Origin: an uncultured Bacteroides sp.
GTDB taxonomy: Bacteria; Bacteroidota; Bacteroidia; Bacteroidales; Bacteroidaceae
Length of the DNA: 64,000 nt
Direction: 5' to 3'
Assembly (NCBI RefSeq): GCF_963675905.1
Contig: NZ_OY780936.1
Coordinates: 3,481,946 to 3,545,945, forward strand
This document shows positions 17,268 through 27,024 of this stretch, piece after piece. Both the position numbers and the translations under genes were made by a program. The notes below the pieces were generated by a model. That model saw only the letters and a list, made by a program, of their open reading frames with translations, had not been told where the DNA came from and did no database searches. Position 1 is the first letter of the stretch; every line of letters starts with the position of its first letter.

Positions 17268-17984
17268 ATGATACATTTAGAAGACATTAACAAGACTTAT
17301 CACAACGGAGCTCCTCTTCACGTCCTTAAAGGTATAAATCTGGACATAGATCGTGGGGAGTTTGTTTCCATTATGGGTGCTTCTGGTTCCGGAAAATCAA
17401 CCCTGCTTAATATTCTCGGTATTTTGGATAATTATGATACTGGGAATTATTATCTCAATGATGTTCTGATGAAGAAGCTAAGTGAAACCCGTGCTGCCGA
17501 GTATCGTAACCGGATGATTGGCTTTATTTTTCAGTCTTTTAATCTGATTTCTTTCAAAAATGCAATGGAGAATGTTGCATTGCCACTTTTTTATCAGAAT
17601 GTGAGTCGTAAGAAAAGAAATATTCTTGCAATGGAATATCTGGATAAACTGGGTTTGAAAGATTGGGCACATCATATGCCTAATGAATTATCCGGTGGTC
17701 AGAAGCAGCGTGTGGCTATTGCACGTGCATTAATATCTCAACCGCAAATTATTTTGGCAGACGAGCCGACTGGTGCTTTGGATAGTAAAACATCTGATGA
17801 GGTTATGCAGATATTAAAAGACGTAAATGATCTTGGAATGACGCTTGTTGTGGTAACTCACGAATCGGGTGTAGCAAATAGGACGAATAAGATTATCCAT
17901 ATAAAAGATGGTCTTATTGAGTCTGTAGAAGATAATTCAAATCATAATCTATCTCCATTTGGTAATGGGAAAATGATGAAGTAA
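17268..17984 (+). CDS. ABC transporter ATP-binding protein, MacB/LolD type
   Basis: 238 aa. Walker A GASGSGKST, Q-loop FIFQSFNLI, signature LSGGQKQR and Walker B IILADEPTGALD with a downstream switch His (VVTHE). It belongs to the subfamily that energises MacB-like mechanotransmission pumps. First gene of a five-gene set with two permeases, a membrane-fusion protein and a TolC-like channel; the gap to the first permease is 3 bp. Confidence 0.94.
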   Translation: MIHLEDINKTYHNGAPLHVLKGINLDIDRGEFVSIMGASGSGKSTLLNILGILDNYDTGNYYLNDVLMKKLSETRAAEYRNRMIGFIFQSFNLISFKNAMENVALPLFYQNVSRKKRNILAMEYLDKLGLKDWAHHMPNELSGGQKQRVAIARALISQPQIILADEPTGALDSKTSDEVMQILKDVNDLGMTLVVVTHESGVANRTNKIIHIKDGLIESVEDNSNHNLSPFGNGKMMK

Positions 17985-17987
17985 ACC

Positions 17988-19256
17988 ATGAGAATAGGAC
18001 TTGATATATGGCAGGAAATATTGAGCACAATTAAGCAGAATAAGCTGCGAACTGTGCTTACCGGATTTTCCGTTTCATGGGGAATCTTTATGCTGATTGT
18101 TTTGTTAGGATGGGGGAATGGTATTATACATGCTTTTGAAGAATCATCTTCGGATATGGCAAAGAATTCCATTAAGATATTTCCGGGATGGACTAATAAA
18201 ACCTACGATGGTCTTGAATCTGGTAGAAGGATCAGCTTTAATAATAAGGACATAAATATCACAAAAAATAAATTCAGTGATAATGTTATTACTGCAGGCG
18301 CTACAGTTAAAAAAGAAGGCGTTAATCTTTCTTATAAAGATCAGTATGTATCCTTAGATCTAACCGGAGTGCACCCTTCTTATACAGAGATAGAACCTTG
18401 TAAACTTGATCAGAACGGTGGTCGTTTTATTAATGATATGGACATAGAACAAAGCAGAAAGGTTATTGTGATTCATTATAAAACAAGGGATGTTCTTTTT
18501 CGTAAAGAAAATGCTATAGGTAAGTTTGTAAATGCAGATGGAGTAATTTATCGGGTTGTGGGAGTGTACAGAGATAAAGGAAATCAAGACTCCCGGGCGG
18601 CATATATTCCTTTTACTGCTGCACAGACAATATATAATAAAGCGGATACATTAAATAATATCATATTTACTACTCGTGGACTGAATACTGAAAAAGCGAA
18701 TAAGGATTTTGAATTGGAATACCGTAAAGCACTTGGAACTTCGCACCGTTTTGATCCTACAGATATGGGTGCTATGTATATCTGGAACCGTTTTACGCAA
18801 TACTTGCAACAGATGACTGCAAAGAATATTCTCACAACGGCTGTCTGGATAATTGGTATATTTACTTTGCTTAGCGGTATTGTTGGTGTAAGTAACATAA
18901 TGCTTATAACGGTAAAAGAACGTACCCGGGAAATTGGAATAAGAAAGGCGTTGGGTGCTTCTCCTGCATCGGTATTATGGCTCATTATTCTTGAAAGTAT
19001 ACTAATAACAACGATTTTCGGATATATTGGGATGGTAGCAGGAATTGGAGTTACAGAGTATATGAATGCTGTTGAAGGAGCAAAAACCTTTGGCATGGGA
19101 GATATGCAAATGACTGTGTACAAAGATCCTACTGTAGATCTTAGTGTGGCAATAAAAGCTACATTAACTTTGATTATTGCCGGAACTTTTGCGGGATTCT
19201 TCCCGGCACGTAAAGCTGTTAAGATTAGACCAATTGAAGCATTAAGAGCAGAATAA
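17988..19256 (+). CDS. MacB-type ABC permease
   Basis: 422 aa. One N-terminal membrane helix (LRTVLTGFSVSWGIFMLIVLL), a large periplasmic MacB_PCD domain, then three C-terminal helices of the FtsX fold. The signature VGVSNIMLITVKERTREIGIRKALGASP lies before the last helices, and the protein ends PARKAVKIRPIEALRAE. It pairs with the sister permease 2 bp downstream; both probably share the upstream ATPase as a heterodimer. Confidence 0.93.
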   Translation: MRIGLDIWQEILSTIKQNKLRTVLTGFSVSWGIFMLIVLLGWGNGIIHAFEESSSDMAKNSIKIFPGWTNKTYDGLESGRRISFNNKDINITKNKFSDNVITAGATVKKEGVNLSYKDQYVSLDLTGVHPSYTEIEPCKLDQNGGRFINDMDIEQSRKVIVIHYKTRDVLFRKENAIGKFVNADGVIYRVVGVYRDKGNQDSRAAYIPFTAAQTIYNKADTLNNIIFTTRGLNTEKANKDFELEYRKALGTSHRFDPTDMGAMYIWNRFTQYLQQMTAKNILTTAVWIIGIFTLLSGIVGVSNIMLITVKERTREIGIRKALGASPASVLWLIILESILITTIFGYIGMVAGIGVTEYMNAVEGAKTFGMGDMQMTVYKDPTVDLSVAIKATLTLIIAGTFAGFFPARKAVKIRPIEALRAE

Positions 19257-19258
19257 TT

Positions 19259-20503
19259 ATGAGTATAATAGATATAGATCGCTGGGAGGAAATCCTGATA
19301 ACCATTACCCGAAACAAAACTCGTAGTGTATTAACTGCTTTCGGTATATTTTGGGGAATATTTATGTTGGTGGCTCTTATTGGAGGAGGAAATGGATTAC
19401 AGCAAATGATGAGCAGAAACTTTGCCGGATTTGCCACAAACTCCTGTTTTATAATTAGTCAGCAAACTAGTGAACCCTACAAAGGTTTCCGTAAAGGACG
19501 TAGGTGGGACTTGGAAAACCATGATGTAGAAGTACTCAAGACTCGTATTCATGAAATAGAAGATATATCTCCCTGTCTTTTCAAATGGGGATCTGCCGTA
19601 GTACGTGGAGATAAGAAAGGAACATTTACTGCAAGAGGAACACGTCCGGATTATGATAAAATAGAAAAACAGACCATGATGTATGGGCGATTCATAAACG
19701 ATGTTGATATGAGCGAACAACGCAAAGTCTGTACTATTGGAACACGTATTTATGAAACTCTTTTCAAGAAAGGAGAAAATCCTTGTGGAGGATATATTCG
19801 TGTGGATGGAATCTATTACCAGGTTGTGGGTGTTTGTTCCGGAGTTAGTAATATAAATATTGGTGGTTCCAGTGAGGAAATGATAAATATTCCGTTTTCT
19901 ACAATGCAGCAAGCTTACAATTATGGAAAAACAGTTCACATTATTTGTTTGACTGCTAAACATGGAACATCAATAAGTGCTTTGGAACCTAAAATTCAGG
20001 AATTGGTAAAGGATAACCACTTAATTTCACCTTCCGATCCTCAGGCTGTAATGGTGCTGAATATGGAAGAGATGTTTAAAATGGTAGATAGCCTATTTAC
20101 CGGTATCCGTACACTTGTATGGCTTGTTGGATTGGGAACATTATTGGCTGGAGCTATTGGTGTAAGTAACATTATGATGGTTACAGTTCGTGAAAGAACT
20201 GTTGAAATAGGTATTCGTCGTGCAATTGGTGCACGTCCGCAAGATATTATGAGACAGATACTTTCTGAAAGTATGGTGCTGACTAGTATAGCCGGATTAA
20301 CCGGGATTTCGTTTGCGGTACTTATTCTTCAGGTTGCCGAGGTTGGTGTTACTGCCAGTGGTACTGAAGCCCACTTCCAGGTTTCTTTCTGGACTGCTAT
20401 TGGTATGGCATTGCTGCTACTTTCTTTGGGTATAATGGCGGGAATGGCGCCGGCCTACAGAGCAATGTCTATAAAACCTGTAGATGCAATGCGTGATGAA
20501 TAA
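19259..20503 (+). CDS. MacB-type ABC permease, second subunit
   Basis: 414 aa with the same topology as its neighbour: an N-terminal helix (SVLTAFGIFWGIFMLVALIGG), a periplasmic domain, three C-terminal helices with VGVSNIMMVTVRERTVEIGIRRAIGA, and the ending SIKPVDAMRDE. Two different permeases rather than one suggest a heterodimeric pump. Exported substrate unknown; candidates in this family include peptides, lipoproteins and antibiotics. Confidence 0.93.
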   Translation: MSIIDIDRWEEILITITRNKTRSVLTAFGIFWGIFMLVALIGGGNGLQQMMSRNFAGFATNSCFIISQQTSEPYKGFRKGRRWDLENHDVEVLKTRIHEIEDISPCLFKWGSAVVRGDKKGTFTARGTRPDYDKIEKQTMMYGRFINDVDMSEQRKVCTIGTRIYETLFKKGENPCGGYIRVDGIYYQVVGVCSGVSNINIGGSSEEMINIPFSTMQQAYNYGKTVHIICLTAKHGTSISALEPKIQELVKDNHLISPSDPQAVMVLNMEEMFKMVDSLFTGIRTLVWLVGLGTLLAGAIGVSNIMMVTVRERTVEIGIRRAIGARPQDIMRQILSESMVLTSIAGLTGISFAVLILQVAEVGVTASGTEAHFQVSFWTAIGMALLLLSLGIMAGMAPAYRAMSIKPVDAMRDE

Positions 20504-20536
20504 TAAAATGATAATAACAATACAAATAATACGTAT

Positions 20537-21664
20537 ATGAAAAAGTACTTAAGAATCTTTATGATAGTAGTTATAGCTGCTATATTTATTGCCACTTTCG
20601 CTTTCCTTTATGTTAAATCTCAGCCAAAGGAAATTGTTTATGAAGTAATAACTCCAAAGGTAGCAGATATTGAAAAAAGTACCGTGGCTACAGGTAAAGT
20701 AGAGCCTCGCGACGAAATTCTTATTAAACCTCAAATCTCAGGTATTGTTGAAGAAGTTTATAAAGAAGCTGGCGAAATGGTCAAGAAAGGTGAAGTGATT
20801 GCTAAGGTAAAAGTTATCCCTGAATTGGGACAATTGAACTCTGCTGAAAGCCGTGTTCGTGTTGCAGACATTAACTACAAACAATCTTTGCAGGAATTCG
20901 ACCGCCAGAAAAAGTTATATAAGGACAAGCTGATTAGTAAAGAAGAGTTTGAAAAGAGCGAAGTTTCTATGAAAACAGCTAAAGAAGAACTTTCTTCATC
21001 AAAAGATAATCTTGATATTGTGAAAGATGGTATAACTAAAAATTCTGCTACATACAGTAATACAATGATACGTTCTACAATTGATGGATTGATTCTAGAT
21101 GTTCCAATCAAGAAAGGTAACTCAGTTATTATGAGTAATACATTTAACGACGGAACAACAATTGCAACTGTTGCTAATATGAAAGATCTTTTATTCAAAG
21201 GAAAGATTGACGAAACAGAAGTAGGTCGTATCAGAGAAGGCATGCCTATCAAGTTAACAATCGGTGCATTGCAGAATCTTAAATTTGATGCTAAGCTTGA
21301 ATATATATCTCCGAAAGGTGTTACTGAAAACGGTGCAAATCTGTTTGAAATTAAAGCAGCTATTAATGCTCCATCTAATGTGAATATACGTTCGGGTTAT
21401 AGTGCAAATGCAGAGATAGTTCTTGAAAAAGTATCAAAGGTCTTATCTGTTCCCGAAAGTACTGTTGAGTTCTCTGGCGATTCAACTTTTGTATATGTTC
21501 TGAAAACAGAGAAGCCGAAACAAACATTTGAAAGACGTCAGATAAAACTAGGCGTTAGTGATGGTATAAAAATAGAGATAAAGAGTGGAATTACAGCTAA
21601 GGATAAAGTGCGTGGTGCTGTTATTGAGGATAAGAAGCCTGATGCTGAAGAAAATAAAAAGTAA
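20537..21664 (+). CDS. HlyD/MacA-type periplasmic adaptor
   Basis: 375 aa with an N-terminal membrane anchor (residues about 5-25). It then shows a lipoyl/barrel-sandwich half (GKVEPRDEILIKPQISGIVEEVYKEAG), a coiled-coil hairpin, the second lipoyl half (STIDGLILDVPIKKGNSV) and a beta-barrel domain. It bridges the MacB-like permeases and the outer-membrane channel encoded 4 bp downstream. The C-terminus is Lys/Glu-rich. Confidence 0.92.
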   Translation: MKKYLRIFMIVVIAAIFIATFAFLYVKSQPKEIVYEVITPKVADIEKSTVATGKVEPRDEILIKPQISGIVEEVYKEAGEMVKKGEVIAKVKVIPELGQLNSAESRVRVADINYKQSLQEFDRQKKLYKDKLISKEEFEKSEVSMKTAKEELSSSKDNLDIVKDGITKNSATYSNTMIRSTIDGLILDVPIKKGNSVIMSNTFNDGTTIATVANMKDLLFKGKIDETEVGRIREGMPIKLTIGALQNLKFDAKLEYISPKGVTENGANLFEIKAAINAPSNVNIRSGYSANAEIVLEKVSKVLSVPESTVEFSGDSTFVYVLKTEKPKQTFERRQIKLGVSDGIKIEIKSGITAKDKVRGAVIEDKKPDAEENKK

Positions 21665-21668
21665 GTCT

Positions 21669-22985
21669 ATGAAAAAGTATATAATTCTAATTGCTGTATT
21701 GCTTGTATCGGGAGGCAGCTTTGCGCAACAAAGCTGGACTCTTAAGGATTGTGTAGAATATGCACTGAAGCATAATATACAGATTCAAAAGCAAGAGATA
21801 GCGAACGAACAGCAGAAGATTGCCCTGAATACAGCTAAAAACCAGAGACTACCTAATTTAAACGGAAGCGCTTCCCAATCGTTTAGTTTTGGCCGTGCAG
21901 CTTCTCCGGTAGATAACTCTTATGTGGATAACAATAGTAGCAATAGCAGTTTCGGTATAAACACCAGTATTCCTATTTTTACAGGCTTTCAAATTCCTAA
22001 TAATATTGAGCTAAGTAAACTCAATCTAAAGGCAGCTACTGAAGATTTGAATAAAGCGAAAGAAGATATTAGTGTAAATGTAACTTCTGCTTTTCTTCAG
22101 GTACTGTTTAATGAAGAATTGTGCAAAGTGGCTACAGAACAGATTAATTTGAGTAAGGAACAGTTAGACAGAATGAGCCGTTTGGAAGAAGTGGGTAAAG
22201 CATCTATTGCTCAGGTTTATGAGGCAAAAGCAACTTTGGCTCAGGATGAGCTTGCTGCTGTTCAGGCTGAGAATAATCGCAAACTGGCAATTCTAGATCT
22301 TACACAACTGCTGGAACTTTCTTCCCCGGAAGGATTTTCTGTTGTTTCTCCCGAAATGGAACCTGAGTTTCAGGCATTGAGTACTCCTGAAGATATTTAT
22401 TCACTGGCAATGGTTAATAAGCCGGCTGTGCTGGCAGAGCAGTACCGTTTGCAAGGGATGGATAAAAATATAAAGATTGCCCAAGGAGCTTATTATCCAA
22501 CTCTCTCTTTTAATGGAGGATTAAGTTCCGGATATTATACCATGTCAGGAATTACGGGCCGAAATTTTGGTCAGCAGTTGGGTGACAACTTTAATAAATA
22601 TTTCGGATTGTCACTTAGCATTCCAATCTTTAACCGATATGAAACACGCAATAAGGTTAAAACTGCCCGCTTAAATTACAGTACTCAGGCTCTTCAGGTA
22701 GAAGAATCGAAGAAAAGCCTTTATAAAGAGATTCAGCAGGCGTATTATAGTGCTGTAGCTGCGTTGGCTAAATTTAATTCAGGTAAGACTGCTGTTGAGG
22801 CTAGTGAAGCTTCTTTTAAATTGATGCGTGAGAAATACGAAAACGGAAAAGCAACTTCTGTAGAATTTAGTCAGGTGAAAGTTAATTTTATGAAGGCTTC
22901 TTCAGATCAGATACAGGCAAAATATGATTATTTATTCCGTGCAAAAATATTGGATTTTTATAAAGGACTTTCGCTTACTCAGTAA
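21669..22985 (+). CDS. TolC-family outer-membrane efflux channel
   Basis: 438 aa from the ATG at 21669, which opens a signal peptide (MKKYIILIAVLLVSGGSFAQ). A longer frame from 21585 would overlap the adaptor gene and lacks a signal sequence, so it is rejected. Two OEP repeats with long coiled-coil helices are visible, each starting in typical style (LKDCVEYALKHNIQI; DIYSLAMVNKP). It completes the tripartite exporter. Confidence 0.92.
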   Translation: MKKYIILIAVLLVSGGSFAQQSWTLKDCVEYALKHNIQIQKQEIANEQQKIALNTAKNQRLPNLNGSASQSFSFGRAASPVDNSYVDNNSSNSSFGINTSIPIFTGFQIPNNIELSKLNLKAATEDLNKAKEDISVNVTSAFLQVLFNEELCKVATEQINLSKEQLDRMSRLEEVGKASIAQVYEAKATLAQDELAAVQAENNRKLAILDLTQLLELSSPEGFSVVSPEMEPEFQALSTPEDIYSLAMVNKPAVLAEQYRLQGMDKNIKIAQGAYYPTLSFNGGLSSGYYTMSGITGRNFGQQLGDNFNKYFGLSLSIPIFNRYETRNKVKTARLNYSTQALQVEESKKSLYKEIQQAYYSAVAALAKFNSGKTAVEASEASFKLMREKYENGKATSVEFSQVKVNFMKASSDQIQAKYDYLFRAKILDFYKGLSLTQ

Positions 22986-22995
22986 ATAGATTTGC

Positions 22996-23003
22996 TATCT
23001 TTG
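22996..23003 (+). promoter_or_regulatory. Candidate -7 box for the secreted nuclease
   Basis: TATCTTTG, 31 bases before the ATG. It suggests the nuclease is not part of the exporter operon despite the short gap. Confidence 0.45.
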
Positions 23004-23034
23004 TTGCCCTCTTATAATTCAGCGAAAGATAGTT

Positions 23035-24654
23035 ATGAAAAGAAAAGTATTATTATTCCTGGGAATATGCTGCGGACTTTCAATTTGTTTGTCTGCATAT
23101 TCTCAGACTGAAATTAAGTCATTTACAACTGATTTGAAACCAACGTTGAACGGACAAGAGGTGGTTTTTACCTTTCCGCTCACGGTTACAAAAACATATT
23201 ATAAAAGCGCATCGGGAGATATTACTCTTTCTCCCGATGTGCTTTATTCTCCTACCGAGGTAGCCCTTCCGGGTGCAGATGCAAATAATATTGCTGCCTT
23301 GAATGAACAGAATAAACTCATCCTCAAAAGCAGCTCTTTTACTTATACCGATAACAACAATACCTTACGAACAGGAAGTAAAGTAACCAGATTACAAGGT
23401 ACTTTGTATTATAGCAATGGAACTTATTCAATATCACCGACTGTACAGCCTGTGTTTTCAGGGAATGAACGTACTTCTTCTCCCGGCGATGTTGGTGTTT
23501 GCAATTTAAAAATTGCAAGTTTTAATGTAGAATATTATATAGCGAAAAGTTCGTTATGGGGAAAAGGATATGGTGCCGATAACCAGGCTGAGTTTGACCG
23601 ACAAAGGGCGAAGATTCTGGCAGCCCTCAAGGGATTGGATGCCGACGTTTATGCTCTTTGCGAAGTGGGGCAGGGAAATATCTCAGTAACCGATTTGGTG
23701 AATGGCTTAAATGAAGTTACTTCATCTGTTAATTATGATTATGTAGCCGATAATGATTATCATGATACTACTTTTACAAAAAATGTTTTTATTTATAATA
23801 AGACAAAGGTAATTCCATATAAATCAATTTATAAGTTTGGCGTTTCTGGTTATCAACTTCGACAGATAGCTCAGGCTTTTGACTTGAAAAGCAATGGAGA
23901 ACGTTTGATTATTTCAGTGAATCATCTTAAGTCAAAGTCCGGCTCCGGAACTGGAAATAATGCAGATATTGGCGATGGACAGGGAAGCTATAACTATCAG
24001 AGAAAGAATCAAGCTCAGTTGGTTGTTAATACACTCAATACGCTTACGAGTTATTATGCCGATCCTGATGTACTGGTGGTGGGAGATATGAATGCCTACT
24101 CCATGGAGGACCCCATAAAAGTATATACCAATAATGGACTTGTTAATCAGTTGAAGCGTTATTCTCCATCAGATTACAGTTATGTATACAATGGGGCGGT
24201 AGGATACCTTGATCATTCATTGGCTACCGATAAACTTAGTCAGCAGGTAACCGGAGCACGTCCATGGCACATCAATGCTGATGAACCTTCTTATCTTGAA
24301 TACAGCTATACAACCTTTTATTCTGCCGACCCTTATCGTTGTTCCGATCATGATCCTATACTAACCGGCATTAGTCTGGGTACTTATAGCACAGGAATTA
24401 AGGATTCTGAGGTTGATAAAACTGAAAAGCTGCATATATTTGGCGATACTTCTCAGGGATATGTAACGCTTTGTGCAGCCCAAATAGATAGGGTAGAGTT
24501 GCTCACTGTAAGTGGTCAGCTTGTATTCTCGTCTGTAAACCCTAATCCCGGCCAATATTTCTTGCTTCCAATTGCTTCTTTACAGAAAGGATTCTATCTG
24601 GTTCGGGCATTCAACGACAAGAAAGCTCTTGTCTCTAAACTGTTAATCAAATAG
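23035..24654 (+). CDS. Secreted endonuclease/exonuclease/phosphatase-family protein with sorting-like C-terminus
   Basis: 539 aa. Signal peptide (to about residue 24), an N-terminal beta-rich region, then an EEP catalytic domain: KIASFNVEYYI, catalytic Glu in YALCEVG, His in VNHLKSKSGSG, VVGDMNAY, GYLDHSLAT and the terminal CSDHDPI. This order matches extracellular nucleases of the ExeM/NucH type. The last 80 residues (VELLTVSGQLVFS, then LQKGFYLVRAFNDKKALVSKLLIK) look like a T9SS type A sorting domain. A role in DNA scavenging is inferred. Confidence 0.85.
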   Translation: MKRKVLLFLGICCGLSICLSAYSQTEIKSFTTDLKPTLNGQEVVFTFPLTVTKTYYKSASGDITLSPDVLYSPTEVALPGADANNIAALNEQNKLILKSSSFTYTDNNNTLRTGSKVTRLQGTLYYSNGTYSISPTVQPVFSGNERTSSPGDVGVCNLKIASFNVEYYIAKSSLWGKGYGADNQAEFDRQRAKILAALKGLDADVYALCEVGQGNISVTDLVNGLNEVTSSVNYDYVADNDYHDTTFTKNVFIYNKTKVIPYKSIYKFGVSGYQLRQIAQAFDLKSNGERLIISVNHLKSKSGSGTGNNADIGDGQGSYNYQRKNQAQLVVNTLNTLTSYYADPDVLVVGDMNAYSMEDPIKVYTNNGLVNQLKRYSPSDYSYVYNGAVGYLDHSLATDKLSQQVTGARPWHINADEPSYLEYSYTTFYSADPYRCSDHDPILTGISLGTYSTGIKDSEVDKTEKLHIFGDTSQGYVTLCAAQIDRVELLTVSGQLVFSSVNPNPGQYFLLPIASLQKGFYLVRAFNDKKALVSKLLIK

Positions 24655-24717
24655 CCCGCCTTTGTTAAGGTGATGTCCCGCTATATATTTATAGAAAGGA
24701 CTACACTAAACACATCT

Positions 24718-24757
24718 AAGGTCTACTCTTTATATTATATAGGTGTAGACCTTTTGT
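24718..24757 (+). terminator. Intrinsic terminator after the nuclease gene
   Basis: AAGGTCTAC (24718-24726) and GTAGACCTT (24745-24753) form a 9-bp stem followed by TTTTG. Confidence 0.6.
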
Positions 24758-24896
24758 GTATAACAGGTAGCCTTTTTTTTAAAAGTCCCGCCAATCATTT
24801 GCTAAACTCTCAGCATCTTTTGACTTAACTCCGGTTTATCCTTTAACTGACTCTCTATTTCTTTTAAAAAAATGAACAAGTTCCAATAGAAATATC

Positions 24897-24904
24897 TACT
24901 TTTG
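24897..24904 (+). promoter_or_regulatory. Candidate -7 box for the GT51 gene
   Basis: TACTTTTG, 39 bases before the ATG at 24944. It overlaps an alternative start codon at 24902, which would therefore not be transcribed. Confidence 0.5.
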
Positions 24905-24943
24905 CACCGCAAAAGCAAACTATACAAACGATTTGCATTTAGT

Positions 24944-26890
24944 ATGGGACATAAAACAAAAATAGGGATTCTGGCTGTTCTTGGCCTGATTGTTATAGCA
25001 CTGATAGCTGCATACATTGGCAGAGACGCTCTGTTAAATCACTATGCAAAAGGAAAATTTGACAACTTAGAAAAGAAATACGGACTGAACATCAGTTACG
25101 CCCGCCTTCATATGCCTGGAATCAGTGAAATAGAGATAGAACAATTCTCGGTGGTTCCAAATGAAAGAGATACACTTTTAACACTTCATTCGGCAAAGAT
25201 AGACCTTAGTCTTTTGAAAATGCTTACTCTGAAAGCTGAGGTAAAAAGAGTTACAACAGATGAACTTCATATTTCTTTCGTAAAGAAAGACTCTATCTCC
25301 AACTATGATTTCCTGTTTAAGAAAAATAAGAAGAAGGAAGATAAGGAGAATAAAAAGGACTATGCCCGAAAGATATCTGATATTTTAGATATGTCCTTTG
25401 GAATGTTGCCCGAAAATGGCGATATGAAGGACTTGGTTATGAGTTATCAGCGTGACAGTGATTATACAGAAGTGCAGATTCCTACGCTTCATATTTCCGA
25501 CAATCGTTTTGTAACCGAGATTATAGTAAAAGAGGACAATACTGAACGTCACTGGATGAGTAGAGGGCGCTTAAATAACGGCGAAAAAACCGTTGAGGCC
25601 GAGCTTTATTCCAAGAATAGAGGAAAGGTATTACTTCCTTACCTGAAAAAATATTACGGTGCAGAGGTTGCTTTTGATACATTGGCTTATCGGCTCACCG
25701 AAACTGAACTGGCAGGGGGCGAAATAGCTTTATCTGGTAAAGCCGAAGTTTGCGGATTGCAGTTTTATCATGCAGCTCTTTCTCCTGAAGTGGTTAATCT
25801 GGATAGGGGAAGTTTCAATTATAAAATCAATGTGGGAAAAGATTTTGTAGAGTTAGATAGTGCAACGGTTATCCAGTTTAACAGATTGCAATTCCATCCC
25901 TATATAAAGGCACAGAAAAAAGAAAAATGGCACATAACTATGTCTGTTGATAAACCTCCGTTTACAGCCGACGATCTTTTCTCTTCCTTGCCTAAAGGAC
26001 TGTTCAGTAGTCTGGAAGGTATAAGAACAAGTGGAAAGCTCTCTTACCACTTCTTGTTGGATATTGATTTTAATAATCTGAATGCGCTGAAACTGGAATC
26101 AGATCTCAAAAGCCATGGCTTTAGCATACTCGGTTACGGAAAAGAGAATCTGGCTAAAATGAACGGTTCTTTTCTTTATACAGCTTATGAGAACGGGGCG
26201 CCTGTTCGCACCTTTATTGTGGGCCCTGAAAGTGCCGGATTCTGTGCACTCGATAGTATATCCCCGCTACTTCAAACGGCCGTTATGCAATCTGAAGACG
26301 GATCTTTCTTTGCTCATCGGGGATTCCGCCTGGATGCAATGAGAAACGCACTTATTTACGATCTTAAACGTAAGAAATTTGCCCGCGGTGGCAGCACCAT
26401 TTCCATGCAGCTGGTTAAGAATGTATTTCTGAACAGGAATAAAAATCTTCTTAGAAAGCTCGAAGAAGCCATGATTGTGTGGCTTATTGAAAATAAAGGT
26501 ATAACCTCAAAGCACCGCATGTATGAAGTCTATCTGAATATAGCAGAGTGGGGGCCAATGATTTATGGTGCACGTGAAGCATCTCACTTTTACTTTGATA
26601 AGGAACCATCACAACTAACAGCACAAGAAGCTATCTTTATGGCATCCATTATCCCAAAGCCGAAGCATTTCCGCAGTTCTTTTGATGAGAATATGCAGCT
26701 TAAACCGTGGCTGGGAAGTTATTTCCGACTAATTGCCAATCGCTTGAGCCGAAAAGGACTGATTACAGAGGAAGAAGCTGCCAATATACTCCCTGTGGTT
26801 AAACTCACCGGTGCATCAGTTAATAACTTTCCTGTACCTGTAGATTCTGTTACGGTGATTCTACCTCCCGAAGAAGTGAATAACGAATAA
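24944..26890 (+). CDS. AsmA-like/GT51 peptidoglycan transglycosylase
   Basis: 648 aa from ATG 24944 (MGHKTKIGI). A membrane helix is followed by about 400 residues resembling an AsmA-like periplasmic region, then a GT51 lysozyme-like domain: catalytic Glu in QSEDGSFFAHRGF, RGGSTISMQLVKN, RKLEEA and YEVYLNIAEWG. It polymerises lipid II glycan strands. No transpeptidase domain follows, so it is monofunctional and unlike class A PBPs. The AsmA-like leader is long compared with MtgA (about 240 aa). The start was chosen because of the promoter at 24897. Confidence 0.87.
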   Translation: MGHKTKIGILAVLGLIVIALIAAYIGRDALLNHYAKGKFDNLEKKYGLNISYARLHMPGISEIEIEQFSVVPNERDTLLTLHSAKIDLSLLKMLTLKAEVKRVTTDELHISFVKKDSISNYDFLFKKNKKKEDKENKKDYARKISDILDMSFGMLPENGDMKDLVMSYQRDSDYTEVQIPTLHISDNRFVTEIIVKEDNTERHWMSRGRLNNGEKTVEAELYSKNRGKVLLPYLKKYYGAEVAFDTLAYRLTETELAGGEIALSGKAEVCGLQFYHAALSPEVVNLDRGSFNYKINVGKDFVELDSATVIQFNRLQFHPYIKAQKKEKWHITMSVDKPPFTADDLFSSLPKGLFSSLEGIRTSGKLSYHFLLDIDFNNLNALKLESDLKSHGFSILGYGKENLAKMNGSFLYTAYENGAPVRTFIVGPESAGFCALDSISPLLQTAVMQSEDGSFFAHRGFRLDAMRNALIYDLKRKKFARGGSTISMQLVKNVFLNRNKNLLRKLEEAMIVWLIENKGITSKHRMYEVYLNIAEWGPMIYGAREASHFYFDKEPSQLTAQEAIFMASIIPKPKHFRSSFDENMQLKPWLGSYFRLIANRLSRKGLITEEEAANILPVVKLTGASVNNFPVPVDSVTVILPPEEVNNE

Positions 26891-26952
26891 AAAGGCAACC
26901 CAAATACAACCACAAGATTCTGTTCTGTCCTGCCCAAGGAAACTAATAACGA

Positions 26953-26988
26953 ATAAAAGGCAACCACTTCTCAGTGACTGCCTTTTAT
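26953..26988. terminator. Bidirectional terminator
   Basis: ATAAAAGGCA (26953-26962) and TGCCTTTTAT (26979-26988), a perfect 10-bp inverted repeat with A/T tails between convergent genes. Confidence 0.7.
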
Positions 26989-27024
26989 GAAGAAAATGTT
27001 TAGTTAAACTATATAATGAAACTA

